A DNA stretch of 64,000 nucleotides from JAYODW01 sp038116745 (GTDB taxonomy: Bacteria; Pseudomonadota; Gammaproteobacteria; Ga0077536). The stretch is from assembly GCA_038116745.1 (NCBI GenBank), contig JAYODW010000013.1, forward strand, positions 28,052 through 92,051, in the 5' to 3' direction. Shown piece after piece: positions 8,690-15,731 of the stretch. Every line of letters starts with the position of its first letter. The stretch's first letter is position 1. The position numbers and the translations under genes are program-made. A model generated the notes under the pieces. It saw only the letters and a program-made list of their open reading frames with translations. It searched no databases and had not been told where the DNA came from.

Positions 8690-8980
8690 TTACGCGTCGA
8701 AAACCGCCATGATGTCGTCTTCGCGCATGACCAGAAGGTCTTCACCGTCAACTTTGACCTCGGTGCCCGAATATTTGCCGAACAGAATCTTGTCGCCAGC
8801 CTTGAGGTCCAGCGGACGCACTTCACCGTTCTCGAGCAGCTTGCCGTTGCCGACCGCGACGACTTCGCCCTTGACCGGTTTTTCAGCCGCGGAGTCGGGG
8901 ATGACAATGCCGCCCGGAGAGGTTTTTTCTTCCTCCCAGCGTTTGACGATGACACGGTCGTGTAAGGGCCGAATCTTCAT
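8690..8980 (-). CDS. groES: 10-kDa co-chaperonin GroES
   Basis: Heptameric lid of the GroEL chamber. The 96-residue sequence MKIRPLHDRVIVKRWEEEKTSPGG contains the mobile loop around residues 17-32, which docks on GroEL, and PDSAAEKPVKGEVVAVG is typical of the family. AGGAG sits about 8 bases before the ATG. It is the first gene of a two-gene heat-shock operon with a sigma-70-type promoter and a CIRCE-like inverted repeat between 9039 and 9092. It lies directly downstream of dnaG, the position usually held by rpoD. Confidence 0.99.
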   Translation of the reverse strand: MKIRPLHDRVIVKRWEEEKTSPGGIVIPDSAAEKPVKGEVVAVGNGKLLENGEVRPLDLKAGDKILFGKYSGTEVKVDGEDLLVMREDDIMAVFDA

Positions 8981-9038
8981 ATTTGATTACTCCTGAAGTA
9001 ATTAAATCTTTGATTTTATGGAAATAAAGAGATTGCTA

Positions 9039-9065
9039 TTAGCACTCTCCAGTGAGTGGTGCTAA
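9039..9065 (-). promoter_or_regulatory. CIRCE-like HrcA operator upstream of groESL
   Basis: The left arm TTAGCACTC (9039-9047) is a perfect CIRCE half. After exactly 9 bases comes TGGTGCTAA (9057-9065), which keeps 7 of 9 bases of the canonical right arm GAGTGCTAA. The total of 27 bp is the canonical length. It lies 58 bases before the groES start, just downstream of the predicted -10 box, where HrcA bound to it would block transcription. hrcA is not in this window, so regulation by HrcA is inferred. Confidence 0.8.
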
Positions 9066-9092
9066 ATATAAGGTCGCGCTTTGGAAAGTCAA
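9065..9092 (-). promoter_or_regulatory. Predicted sigma-70 promoter of groESL
   Basis: On the minus strand TTGACT (9092-9087) is followed after 16 bases by TATATT (9070-9065). Both boxes are close to consensus. The promoter directly abuts the CIRCE-like repeat, and the 3' end of dnaG is only 47 bases further upstream. I see no separate sigma-32 promoter by eye. Confidence 0.65.
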
Positions 9093-9139
9093 GGGTTCCA
9101 AGCTAAATCTGTACCGCTGGCGGTGTCGTCGGATGCCGC

Positions 9140-10873
9140 TCAGGAACGTCGATGGTTACGCACTCGTAGTTTCTGCGCCTCAGTCCATTGCGCGAACGGA
9201 ATACGTCTGATGCGTCCGATCTCGGCGTCGTCCGCCCGACTGATGAGGCGCTCGATAGCAGCTCCGAATTCGGCTTCACGCTGCTCCGCCGACAGCGGCA
9301 GTTCGAGGACTGCAAGTTCGTTGATGGTAGCCTCCGCTTCATGCTCACGGAAGCGCTCGAGCAGTGCGGCGCTGTTGGGTGAGCCGACCCGGGCGGTTTT
9401 CCAGACTTCCAGCAGGAGTGCGCAGCTGTCCAGCTCGCGCGCTAGCAGCTCCGCGGTGTCAGGCGTGAGGGCGGGAGCGAGTGCCGGTGTCTGCACGAGG
9501 ATACTTATGGCCTGTTCCTCCAGTGACCGCCTCGCAAAGCGTGCAATTCCTCTGGTAGTTTGCCGCGCAGCAGTTGTACGCCGTCCTTTAAAACCAAGTT
9601 GCTGTCGAATGAGGTCCTCGTCCAGGCGCGCCTGCTCTGCCAGCAGACGGGCACCGACTGCGCGATGCGCTTCATCCGGGATCTGGGTGAGATAGGGGAC
9701 CGCTTGTGCGACAAGACGCGTTCTGCCCTCTGCCGTACTCGTGTCGATTTCCGCTCTAAGCTCGCTCAACAGATAGTCGGCGCAGCCGAAGTTCCGTGTT
9801 TTGGTAAACAACGCCTTGCTGCCGAATTCACGCACCGCGCTGTCCGGGTCGTGGCCGTCAGGTAGGAACGCGAAACTGACCTGCCGATCGCCGGCAAGTT
9901 CCGGCAGCGAAATTTCGAGTGCTTTCCGCGCGGCGCGGCGTCCGGCGGCGTCGCCGTCGAAACAGAAGACGACGGCCGGGCATTGCCTGAACAGCAGGTC
10001 CAGATGCTGGCGCGTGACCGCGGTCCCGAGTGTTGCGACCGCGTTATGCAGGCCGTGCTGAGCCAGCGCGATCACATCCATGTAGCCCTCAACCACCAGC
10101 AGCCGGGCTGGTGCTCCGTGCTGCAGAGCCTCATGAAGTCCGTAGAGCTCTCTGCCTTTGTGAAAAACCTCAGTCTCAGGAGAGTTGAGGTACTTTGGTT
10201 CGCCGTTGTCTATGACCCGCCCGCCGAAGCCAATTACCTTGCCTCGCCGGTTATGGATCGGGAGCATCACGCGGTCGCGGAAACGGTCGTAGCAGCCGCC
10301 ATGGGTGCGACGCGAGATAAGTCCAGCCCGCTCCATCAGACTGTCGTCGATCCCGTTTCCGCGCAGATGGTCATACAAATTGGTCCAGCCATCCGGGGCG
10401 AATCCCAGATGAAAGGCTTTCGCGGTCTCACCCGTGAGACCGCGATTCTTAAGATAGTCCACAGCTCTCGCTCGACTCCCGGAGCGTCGCAGCTGCGTTT
10501 CGTAGAAAGCGCGCGCGGCCTCCAGCACGGCGTGCAGCTCCTTGTCCCCGCCTGCGCGTGTTGAGCCGCCGGCTTCCCGTGGGACCTCGAGTCCGACGTT
10601 GCTGGCCAGTTCTTCGATGGCCTCCACGAAGTCGAGTCCGCGATGCTGCATGAGAAAGCCAATCGCGGAGCCGTGAGCACCACAGCCAAAGCAGTGGTAG
10701 AACTGTTTTTCCCGGCTCACCGTGAACGAGGGTGTTTTTTCCCCATGAAAGGGACACAAAGCCTGAAAGTCCCGCCCGGTCTTGCGCAGGGGCAGATAGG
10801 CTTCAATGACATCGACCACATCGACTCTGGCGAGGAGGGTATCGATGAACGCTGCAGGGATTCGTCCACTCAT
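9140..10873 (-). CDS. dnaG: DNA primase DnaG
   Basis: Synthesises RNA primers at the replication fork. Domain order: an N-terminal zinc ribbon (CPFHGEKTPSF...CFGCGAHG, about residues 41-66), the RNA-polymerase core, a TOPRIM fold (VVEGYMDVIALAQHG and FCFDGDAAGRRAARKAL, with acidic metal ligands), and a variable C-terminal DnaB-interacting domain. The 577 residues match the family (E. coli 581). It is the third gene of rpsU-yqeY-dnaG, the macromolecular-synthesis cluster, but rpoD does not follow. Confidence 0.97.
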   Translation of the reverse strand: MSGRIPAAFIDTLLARVDVVDVIEAYLPLRKTGRDFQALCPFHGEKTPSFTVSREKQFYHCFGCGAHGSAIGFLMQHRGLDFVEAIEELASNVGLEVPREAGGSTRAGGDKELHAVLEAARAFYETQLRRSGSRARAVDYLKNRGLTGETAKAFHLGFAPDGWTNLYDHLRGNGIDDSLMERAGLISRRTHGGCYDRFRDRVMLPIHNRRGKVIGFGGRVIDNGEPKYLNSPETEVFHKGRELYGLHEALQHGAPARLLVVEGYMDVIALAQHGLHNAVATLGTAVTRQHLDLLFRQCPAVVFCFDGDAAGRRAARKALEISLPELAGDRQVSFAFLPDGHDPDSAVREFGSKALFTKTRNFGCADYLLSELRAEIDTSTAEGRTRLVAQAVPYLTQIPDEAHRAVGARLLAEQARLDEDLIRQQLGFKGRRTTAARQTTRGIARFARRSLEEQAISILVQTPALAPALTPDTAELLARELDSCALLLEVWKTARVGSPNSAALLERFREHEAEATINELAVLELPLSAEQREAEFGAAIERLISRADDAEIGRIRRIPFAQWTEAQKLRVRNHRRS

Positions 10874-10939
10874 GGAGAGCGCGGCGTTGCGTTAGAAAGG
10901 AGCGCCCATCCTACCCGAGGCAGCGAAGAGCGACGTGGG

Positions 10940-11392
10940 TCAGCTTGATAGTCGCGCCTTGACCAGAGTGCTGACCCTGGCCATGTCTGCACGACCTTTC
11001 AGGTCGCCGTTCAGAACGCCCATGACCTTACCCATGTCGCGCATGCTGGTGGCGCCTGTTTGTGTGACGGCGGCATCAATGGCTGCTGCTATTTCGTCGT
11101 CGGACAGCTGCGCAGGAAGGTATCCGGAGATAAGCTCGAGTTCGAACCGTTCGCGGCTGGCGAGATCTTCCCGCGCTGCAGCTTCGTACTGGGTAATTGA
11201 TTCTCGCCGCTGTTTCGCCATCCTGGTCAGCAGATCGACTGCGCGATCATCGTCGACTGCCTCACGCTGGTCGACCTCGTGCTGTTTGAACGCGGCTGAA
11301 ATCAGACGGAGCGCCGCCAGGCGCTCCTTTTCTCCACCCTTCATGGCCGCTTTGATGTCGGCACTGAGCTGCTCGGGGATTGCGGTACTCAC
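10940..11392 (-). CDS. yqeY: GatB/YqeY domain protein
   Basis: A 150-residue YqeY-family protein whose fold resembles the C-terminal domain of the GatB tRNA amidotransferase subunit; the cellular role is not settled. Typical segments are MKGGEKERLAALRLI, RRESITQYEAA, ELISGYLPAQLSDDEI and GKVMGVLNGDLKGRADM. The start is taken at GTG 11392 (MSTAIPEQLSADIKAAM), where family similarity begins; the frame stays open upstream to 11470 but would then overlap rpsU. There is no obvious ribosome-binding site, so coupling to rpsU translation is likely. It sits between rpsU and dnaG, as in many Gammaproteobacteria. Confidence 0.9.
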   Translation of the reverse strand: MSTAIPEQLSADIKAAMKGGEKERLAALRLISAAFKQHEVDQREAVDDDRAVDLLTRMAKQRRESITQYEAAAREDLASRERFELELISGYLPAQLSDDEIAAAIDAAVTQTGATSMRDMGKVMGVLNGDLKGRADMARVSTLVKARLSS

Positions 11393-11418
11393 GGTCAAAG
11401 GGGGAGCGGGGGAGAGTT

Positions 11419-11634
11419 TCAGTAGAGGCGCTGGCGTCTCAGGGTCTGTCGCGCAGCTTTCTTCTGCCACCGTTTAACGGCGGCTGCGGCTTTACGCTTT
11501 CTGACCTGGGTAGGCTTTTCGTAAAACTCGCGACGGTGAACTTCGGCCAGCACACCGGCTTTTTCACATGCGCGCTTGAAGCGACGCATGGCGATGTCGA
11601 AAGGCTCGTTCTCTCGGATTCGTACGTTGGGCAT
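11419..11634 (-). CDS. rpsU: 30S ribosomal protein S21
   Basis: A small basic ribosomal protein, 71 residues, the normal length. The sequence MPNVRIRENEPFDIAMRRFKRACEKAG is classical, and the C-terminus is rich in Arg and Lys. The ATG at 11634 is chosen because the family starts here and AAGGAG stands about 12 bases upstream; an in-frame upstream methionine would add 9 atypical residues. It heads the rpsU-yqeY-dnaG cluster and is divergent from tsaD, with about 104 bases between them. Confidence 0.97.
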   Translation of the reverse strand: MPNVRIRENEPFDIAMRRFKRACEKAGVLAEVHRREFYEKPTQVRKRKAAAAVKRWQKKAARQTLRRQRLY

Positions 11635-11738
11635 ATGTCTGGGCACTCCTTCTGGAGCCATCTGTGCGCAGGAAAACGGCGAATGCTATCTTCAGCGCCC
11701 CTGAATGTCGAGCAATATTGAGGCGCGGGATTCCACCG

Positions 11739-12776
11739 ATGAAAGTACTTGGCATCGAAACTTCCTGTGATGAAACCGGCGTCGCGGTTTTCGACGGCGC
11801 CAGGGGCATAGTTGCTGAGAGATTGTTCAGTCAGGCCGCTACGCATGCTGAGTTTGGCGGCGTTGTGCCGGAGCTCGCCTCCCGGGACCACGTGCGAAAA
11901 CTCGCGCCGCTGGTCGAGGAAACGCTGAGCGTTGCAGGGCTTGACCGCCGCGAGCTTGATGCGGTGGCGTACACGGCGGGACCCGGGCTGGCCGGCGCTC
12001 TGCTGGTGGGCGCCGGATTCGCGCACGCGTTTGCCTGGGCTCTCGAGATTCCGGTGCTGGGGGTGCACCACATGGAGGGACACCTGCTTGCCCCTATGCT
12101 GGGTAGCGACAGCGTGGAGATGCCCTTCCTGGCGTTGCTGGTCTCGGGTGGTCATACCCAGTTTGTCAGCGTGCGAGGACTTGGCGATTACGAAATTATC
12201 GGGGAGTCCCTGGACGACGCTGCCGGCGAGGCATTCGACAAGACGGCCAAGCTGCTAGGCCTCGGATATCCAGGTGGTCCGCAGGTTGAGTGTCTGGCGC
12301 AGCAGGGGCGCGCTGAGCGTTTTCGATTGCCGCGCCCTATGACTGACCGACCCGGGATCGATTTCAGCTTCAGCGGTCTTAAAACCCGGGTCATGACCCT
12401 CATGAGCGAAGTTGATCAATCCGAGCAGACACGGGCTGATGTCGCGCGGGCGTTCACCGATGCGGTAGTCGATACGTTTGTGATCAAGTGCAGACGCGCC
12501 CTGCAGACTACGGGGCTTACGCGCCTCGTTGTGGCGGGCGGGGTCAGCGCGAATACTGACCTGAGACAGGCGCTGATTGCGCTCGGCGAATCACTGAGCG
12601 TGAGCGTCCTCTTCCCGCCGCTTAAGTATGCGACAGACAACGGCGCCATGATTGCGTACGCAGGCTATGAACGTTTGCGTCTTGGTGAACGTGATGCGTT
12701 CGGTTTTCAGGTGCGCCCGCGATGGCCGATCAGTGAGCTGGCGCCGCCGCAGGCTGAAGGGGCTGTGGCCGGATGA
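11739..12776 (+). CDS. tsaD: tRNA N6-threonylcarbamoyladenosine transferase TsaD
   Basis: Transfers the threonylcarbamoyl group from threonylcarbamoyl-AMP to A37 of ANN-decoding tRNAs, working with TsaB and TsaE. At 345 residues it is full length. It begins MKVLGIETSCDETGVAV; the metal-binding histidines H111 and H115 are in HHMEGH, and the ASKHA-fold motifs LVSGGHTQ and VAGGVSANTDLR are present. The ATG at 11739 is where the family begins, although the frame is open further upstream. It is divergent from rpsU and convergent with plsY, the usual gammaproteobacterial neighbourhood. Confidence 0.97.
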   Translation: MKVLGIETSCDETGVAVFDGARGIVAERLFSQAATHAEFGGVVPELASRDHVRKLAPLVEETLSVAGLDRRELDAVAYTAGPGLAGALLVGAGFAHAFAWALEIPVLGVHHMEGHLLAPMLGSDSVEMPFLALLVSGGHTQFVSVRGLGDYEIIGESLDDAAGEAFDKTAKLLGLGYPGGPQVECLAQQGRAERFRLPRPMTDRPGIDFSFSGLKTRVMTLMSEVDQSEQTRADVARAFTDAVVDTFVIKCRRALQTTGLTRLVVAGGVSANTDLRQALIALGESLSVSVLFPPLKYATDNGAMIAYAGYERLRLGERDAFGFQVRPRWPISELAPPQAEGAVAG

Positions 12777-12793
12777 CAGGATTCTAGGCCGCG

Positions 12794-13399
12794 TCAGCTT
12801 GGGGTGCTGCTGTTCTGTCCGATGCGGCCTTCTGTCCCTTGCAGCAGGTTGCTGATGTTCTGGCGATGGCGCCAGAAGATGAGGCCGACGAAAACGACAA
12901 AAACAGCGCTGATTGCGGTCGCATAGCCTAATGTCCAGGTGACGGCTGGAACGCAGGCTGTTGCGACAAGAGCTGCGAGGGAGGAGAAGCGCGTCACGAG
13001 GGCGACAGTCAGCCAGGTGACGATAAACAGCATGCCGAGACGCCAGTCAAACGCGAGTGTCACGCCGATAAAGGTTGCCACGCCTTTGCCACCCTGAAAT
13101 CGATAGAACGCCGGGTAGAGATGGCCGAGAAACGCGGCGAGTCCACAAAGTGCCGCGAGCAGTGGCGTCATGCCCAGCGTATGAGCGCTGAGAACCGGCA
13201 CAACACCCTTAGCAGCATCCCCCAGCAAGGTCAGGAGTGCGGCCAGTTTCCCTGCAACGCGCAGCACGTTGGTTGTTCCCGGGTTGCCAGAACCGACTGT
13301 TCTAGGGTCGGGCGCGCCGAATACTCGGCAGACCACAATCGCACTTGCGATGGACCCCAGCAGATAAGCGGCGATGACCATCGCAATGTATGTTGTCAT
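12794..13399 (-). CDS. plsY: Acyl-phosphate glycerol-3-phosphate acyltransferase PlsY
   Basis: Inner-membrane enzyme that acylates glycerol-3-phosphate from acyl-phosphate, the first step of phospholipid synthesis. About five membrane helices are visible, with the three conserved cytoplasmic motifs: GSGNPGTTNVLR, the glycine-rich GHLYPAFYRFQGGKGVAT, and FWRHRQNISNLLQGTE at the C-terminus. The ATG at 13399 (MTTYIAMVIAAYLLGSI) gives 201 residues, the usual length; a start at 13456 would add an atypical 19. It is divergent from folB and convergent with tsaD. Confidence 0.95.
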   Translation of the reverse strand: MTTYIAMVIAAYLLGSIASAIVVCRVFGAPDPRTVGSGNPGTTNVLRVAGKLAALLTLLGDAAKGVVPVLSAHTLGMTPLLAALCGLAAFLGHLYPAFYRFQGGKGVATFIGVTLAFDWRLGMLFIVTWLTVALVTRFSSLAALVATACVPAVTWTLGYATAISAVFVVFVGLIFWRHRQNISNLLQGTEGRIGQNSSTPS

Positions 13400-13488
13400 G
13401 GCCGCATTCCATCCCAATCGGATGCGCCAAGCAAGCTGGTTCAAGTTTGCTAACATCGCGGCTCGCTGGCCGTCTTGACCCTACCCTG

Positions 13489-13845
13489 ATGGACATTGTT
13501 TTCCTCGACGAACTACGCGTAGACACGGTTATCGGCGTGTGGGAGTGGGAGCGGCGTGTCACCCAGACACTCCTTCTCGACCTGGAACTGGGCACCGATA
13601 TGCATTGTGCCGGTCGCTCGGACGATCTCCGCGATACCGTTGACTATCAGGCTGTTCGTGATCGCATCGTGGAGGTTACAAGGGAGAGCCGTTTTGAGCT
13701 TATCGAGGCCCTCGGCGAGCGTTTGACGTCGATGCTCCTGGAGGATTTCGCTGTCGCGTGGGTCCGCCTGCGGATCCGGAAACTCGGCGTGCTGAGAGAC
13801 GTTCAGGCGGTCGGCATCATAATTGAACGTGGACGCCGCGAGTGA
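13489..13845 (+). CDS. folB: Dihydroneopterin aldolase FolB
   Basis: Cleaves (and epimerises) 7,8-dihydroneopterin to 6-hydroxymethyl-dihydropterin in folate synthesis. The 118 residues begin MDIVFLDELRVDTVIGVWEWERRVTQTLLLDLEL, with the family's conserved Glu in the IGVWEWER block and an R.RIRKLGVLRDVQAVGI C-terminus resembling the KPGA..A..VGV motif. The ATG at 13489 starts directly at family similarity. Its stop overlaps the GTG of the downstream folK-like gene (GTGA), so the two are translationally coupled. Confidence 0.93.
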   Translation: MDIVFLDELRVDTVIGVWEWERRVTQTLLLDLELGTDMHCAGRSDDLRDTVDYQAVRDRIVEVTRESRFELIEALGERLTSMLLEDFAVAWVRLRIRKLGVLRDVQAVGIIIERGRRE

Positions 13846-14336
13846 CCAGGGCCGTGCGCCTCGCCTGTGTCGGGGTTGGCAGCAACCAGAATCCAGCACT
13901 GAGGATCCCCGAAGCGCTCGCGCGGCTACGCGCGCTTTACGGCCCGTTAGCCGAATCCGTCATCTACGAAAGTGCCCCACTCCATGGAGCGCCGGGGCCG
14001 TCGTATCGCAACCTGGTTGTCAGCTTTCAGACAGTGCTCGCATGGGCTGAGTTGAAACAAGCGCTGAGAGAGATTGAGGACAGCTGTGGAAGGCAGCGCC
14101 CGATGGCGCCAGGAGGGGCGGTCGCTCTGGACCTCGATTTACTGTTGCTTAGTGGCGCAACCGGCAGCGTCGAGCACGATCTGCCCCTGGAGCGTTTGCG
14201 TCGTGAAAGTTTTGTTTTGAAGCCCCTGGCTGAACTGATGCCGGATTGGCGGCATCCCGAGACAGAATGTTCGCTGACTGAACTGTGGCAGCGAGTTGCG
14301 GCGGAGGCAGTGGCGCTTGTACCCGTCTCAACCTGA
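13842..14336 (+). CDS. folK: FolK-like HPPK family protein, divergent active site
   Basis: The 164 residues align over their whole length with 6-hydroxymethyl-dihydropterin pyrophosphokinase: VGVGSNQNP at the start, SYRNLVVSF, IEDSCGRQRP and ALDLDLLLL. The two metal-binding aspartates (DLD, E. coli D95/D97) and the arginines matching R82/R84 remain. The positions of E. coli R88, W89 and R92 are Pro, Gly and Val, and H115 is also absent. It resembles the folB-linked FolK-like subgroup I recall from pseudomonads, which likewise lacks the WGPR loop. It is coupled to folB by GTGA. Pterin kinase activity is plausible but not assured. Confidence 0.8.
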   Translation: MTRAVRLACVGVGSNQNPALRIPEALARLRALYGPLAESVIYESAPLHGAPGPSYRNLVVSFQTVLAWAELKQALREIEDSCGRQRPMAPGGAVALDLDLLLLSGATGSVEHDLPLERLRRESFVLKPLAELMPDWRHPETECSLTELWQRVAAEAVALVPVST

Positions 14337-14406
14337 GCCATCCTCGCTGGCAACGTGGTTCACTGCAACAAAGGACGATTAGGGGCCGGTTTTTTAAGGA
14401 TTACCG

Positions 14407-14928
14407 ATGGTCAGATTTCAGATCATGCGCAAACAGAGTCCGACTGAGGCCGTCGCGCAGCAGGAATTTTTCCCTCTCTCCCGCCGCGCGTCGCGGGCAG
14501 GTCGAGTACTTTTTCTGCTCTGCCTGGCCTTACTCGTGGCCTGCGGCAACGTATCCACAATGGGGAAGAAAGGCCGAGGCAACGCCTTTGTCGAGACTGT
14601 TGAGGGATACGGGAAAATGCTTCGCTGGGGCTATTACGATGAGGCTGTAGGCCTGCTGCGGAACCAGGACGGGTCGGCCGTGGATTCGGACCCGGAGCGG
14701 GTCGCGCGCTACCGGATCTCGTCCTACGACATCAAGTCTCAGCTGTTGTCTGACACTGGATCTGAGGGTCGGGTGATCGTTCGGATTGAATACTACGATA
14801 TCGACTCTGGTGTTTTGCGGACGCTCGACGATGCGCAGAGCTGGTGGTTTGATCAGGAAAGTCGGCGTTGGTTTCTCGCATCGCCGCTGCCGAACTTCGG
14901 TGCTAGAAAGAAATCGGCTGAAAACTGA
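14407..14928 (+). CDS. Putative lipoprotein of unknown function
   Basis: A 173-residue protein with an unusually long basic N-terminus (about 33 residues), then a hydrophobic stretch FLLCLALLVAC ending in a lipobox with Cys at about residue 46. It should be lipidated and face the periplasm. The mature part holds a YGKMLRWGYYDEAVGLL helix-like region and alternating beta segments (VIVRIEYYDIDSGVLRTL..QSWWFD). AAGGA lies 8 bases before the ATG; a downstream ATG (MRKQSP) would shorten the N-region. I do not recognise the family by name. It lies between folK and the pteridine reductase. Confidence 0.75.
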   Translation: MVRFQIMRKQSPTEAVAQQEFFPLSRRASRAGRVLFLLCLALLVACGNVSTMGKKGRGNAFVETVEGYGKMLRWGYYDEAVGLLRNQDGSAVDSDPERVARYRISSYDIKSQLLSDTGSEGRVIVRIEYYDIDSGVLRTLDDAQSWWFDQESRRWFLASPLPNFGARKKSAEN

Positions 14929-14935
14929 ACGCTGT

Positions 14936-15730
14936 TTACATATTCAGCGAGCGCCCGCCGTCGACGTTGATGATCTGACCGGTCACGTAACGAGCCGCGC
15001 ACAGATACTCGACCGCCTGCGCGATGTCCTCAGGGTCCCCGCAACGTTTCAGCGGTGTTGACCTGAGGGCCGAGCGGCGCAGCTTATCCGGCTCGGCGTC
15101 TGCCCACAGAATGGCACCTGGCGATACGCCGTTCACGCGCACGGCCGGCGCGAGCTCCAGCGCGAGGGAGCGCGTCAGTGACGCCAGCGCGGACTTGGAG
15201 GCGCAGTAGACGGCGTAATCCTGCCGTGGCCGATCGTGGTGGATATCGAGCAGGTTGATGATCACGCCTTCAGAGGCGCTGAGCATGGGTGCGCCTGCCA
15301 GTGAGAGGAAATAAGGCAGGCGGCTGTTGATTGCGTGCATCGCGTCCCACAGCGCTGTGTCTGGAGACGCCAGAGGTGTCTCCTCAAAGATAGAAGCGTT
15401 ATTGATCAGCGCATCCAGTCGCGACGAGCGGCGGGTAAATTTGCGCAGCAGCATGTCGTGTGCTCGCGGCCGGCTCAGGTCCTGCTGGATAATGAAGCTG
15501 GAGTCGGGGCGAACTCTGTTCAGCTCGTGGCAGAGGTCTGCTGCGACTTCAGCAGAGCTGTGGTAGTGGATCGCGAGGTCGTAGCCCAGACTATGGAGAC
15601 GGCGGCTGATGGCCGCGCCGACCCTTTTTGCCGCCCCTGTGACCAGGGCAACCGGGCGGTCGGCGCTGCGGCAGTTTATGGAACGTGGGGCAGCCAAAGC
15701 TAAGAATTTCGAAGGCGCGGGCGACGTCAC
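14936..15730 (-). CDS. Pteridine reductase (SDR family, PTR1/FolM-like)
   Basis: Short-chain dehydrogenase with features of pteridine reductases: the cofactor motif TGAAKRVG (TGxxxRxG, implying NADPH), NNAS, INLLDIHHDRP with Asp replacing the usual catalytic Ser as in PTR1, and YCASK as the Tyr-Lys pair. The C-terminus GQIINVDGGRSLNM is typical. It probably reduces dihydropterins or dihydrofolate, fitting the nearby folB and folK-like genes. The start is uncertain: GTG 15730 gives 264 residues with a leader of about 25 before the Rossmann strand; TTG 15697 is an alternative. Only one base separates GTG 15730 from the divergent methyltransferase start. Confidence 0.88.
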   Translation of the reverse strand: MTSPAPSKFLALAAPRSINCRSADRPVALVTGAAKRVGAAISRRLHSLGYDLAIHYHSSAEVAADLCHELNRVRPDSSFIIQQDLSRPRAHDMLLRKFTRRSSRLDALINNASIFEETPLASPDTALWDAMHAINSRLPYFLSLAGAPMLSASEGVIINLLDIHHDRPRQDYAVYCASKSALASLTRSLALELAPAVRVNGVSPGAILWADAEPDKLRRSALRSTPLKRCGDPEDIAQAVEYLCAARYVTGQIINVDGGRSLNM

Positions 15731-15731
15731 T

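Noticed and set aside
14547..14555. GTATCCACA, one mismatch from a DnaA box
   Set aside because: Single isolated site within a lipoprotein gene; expected by chance.
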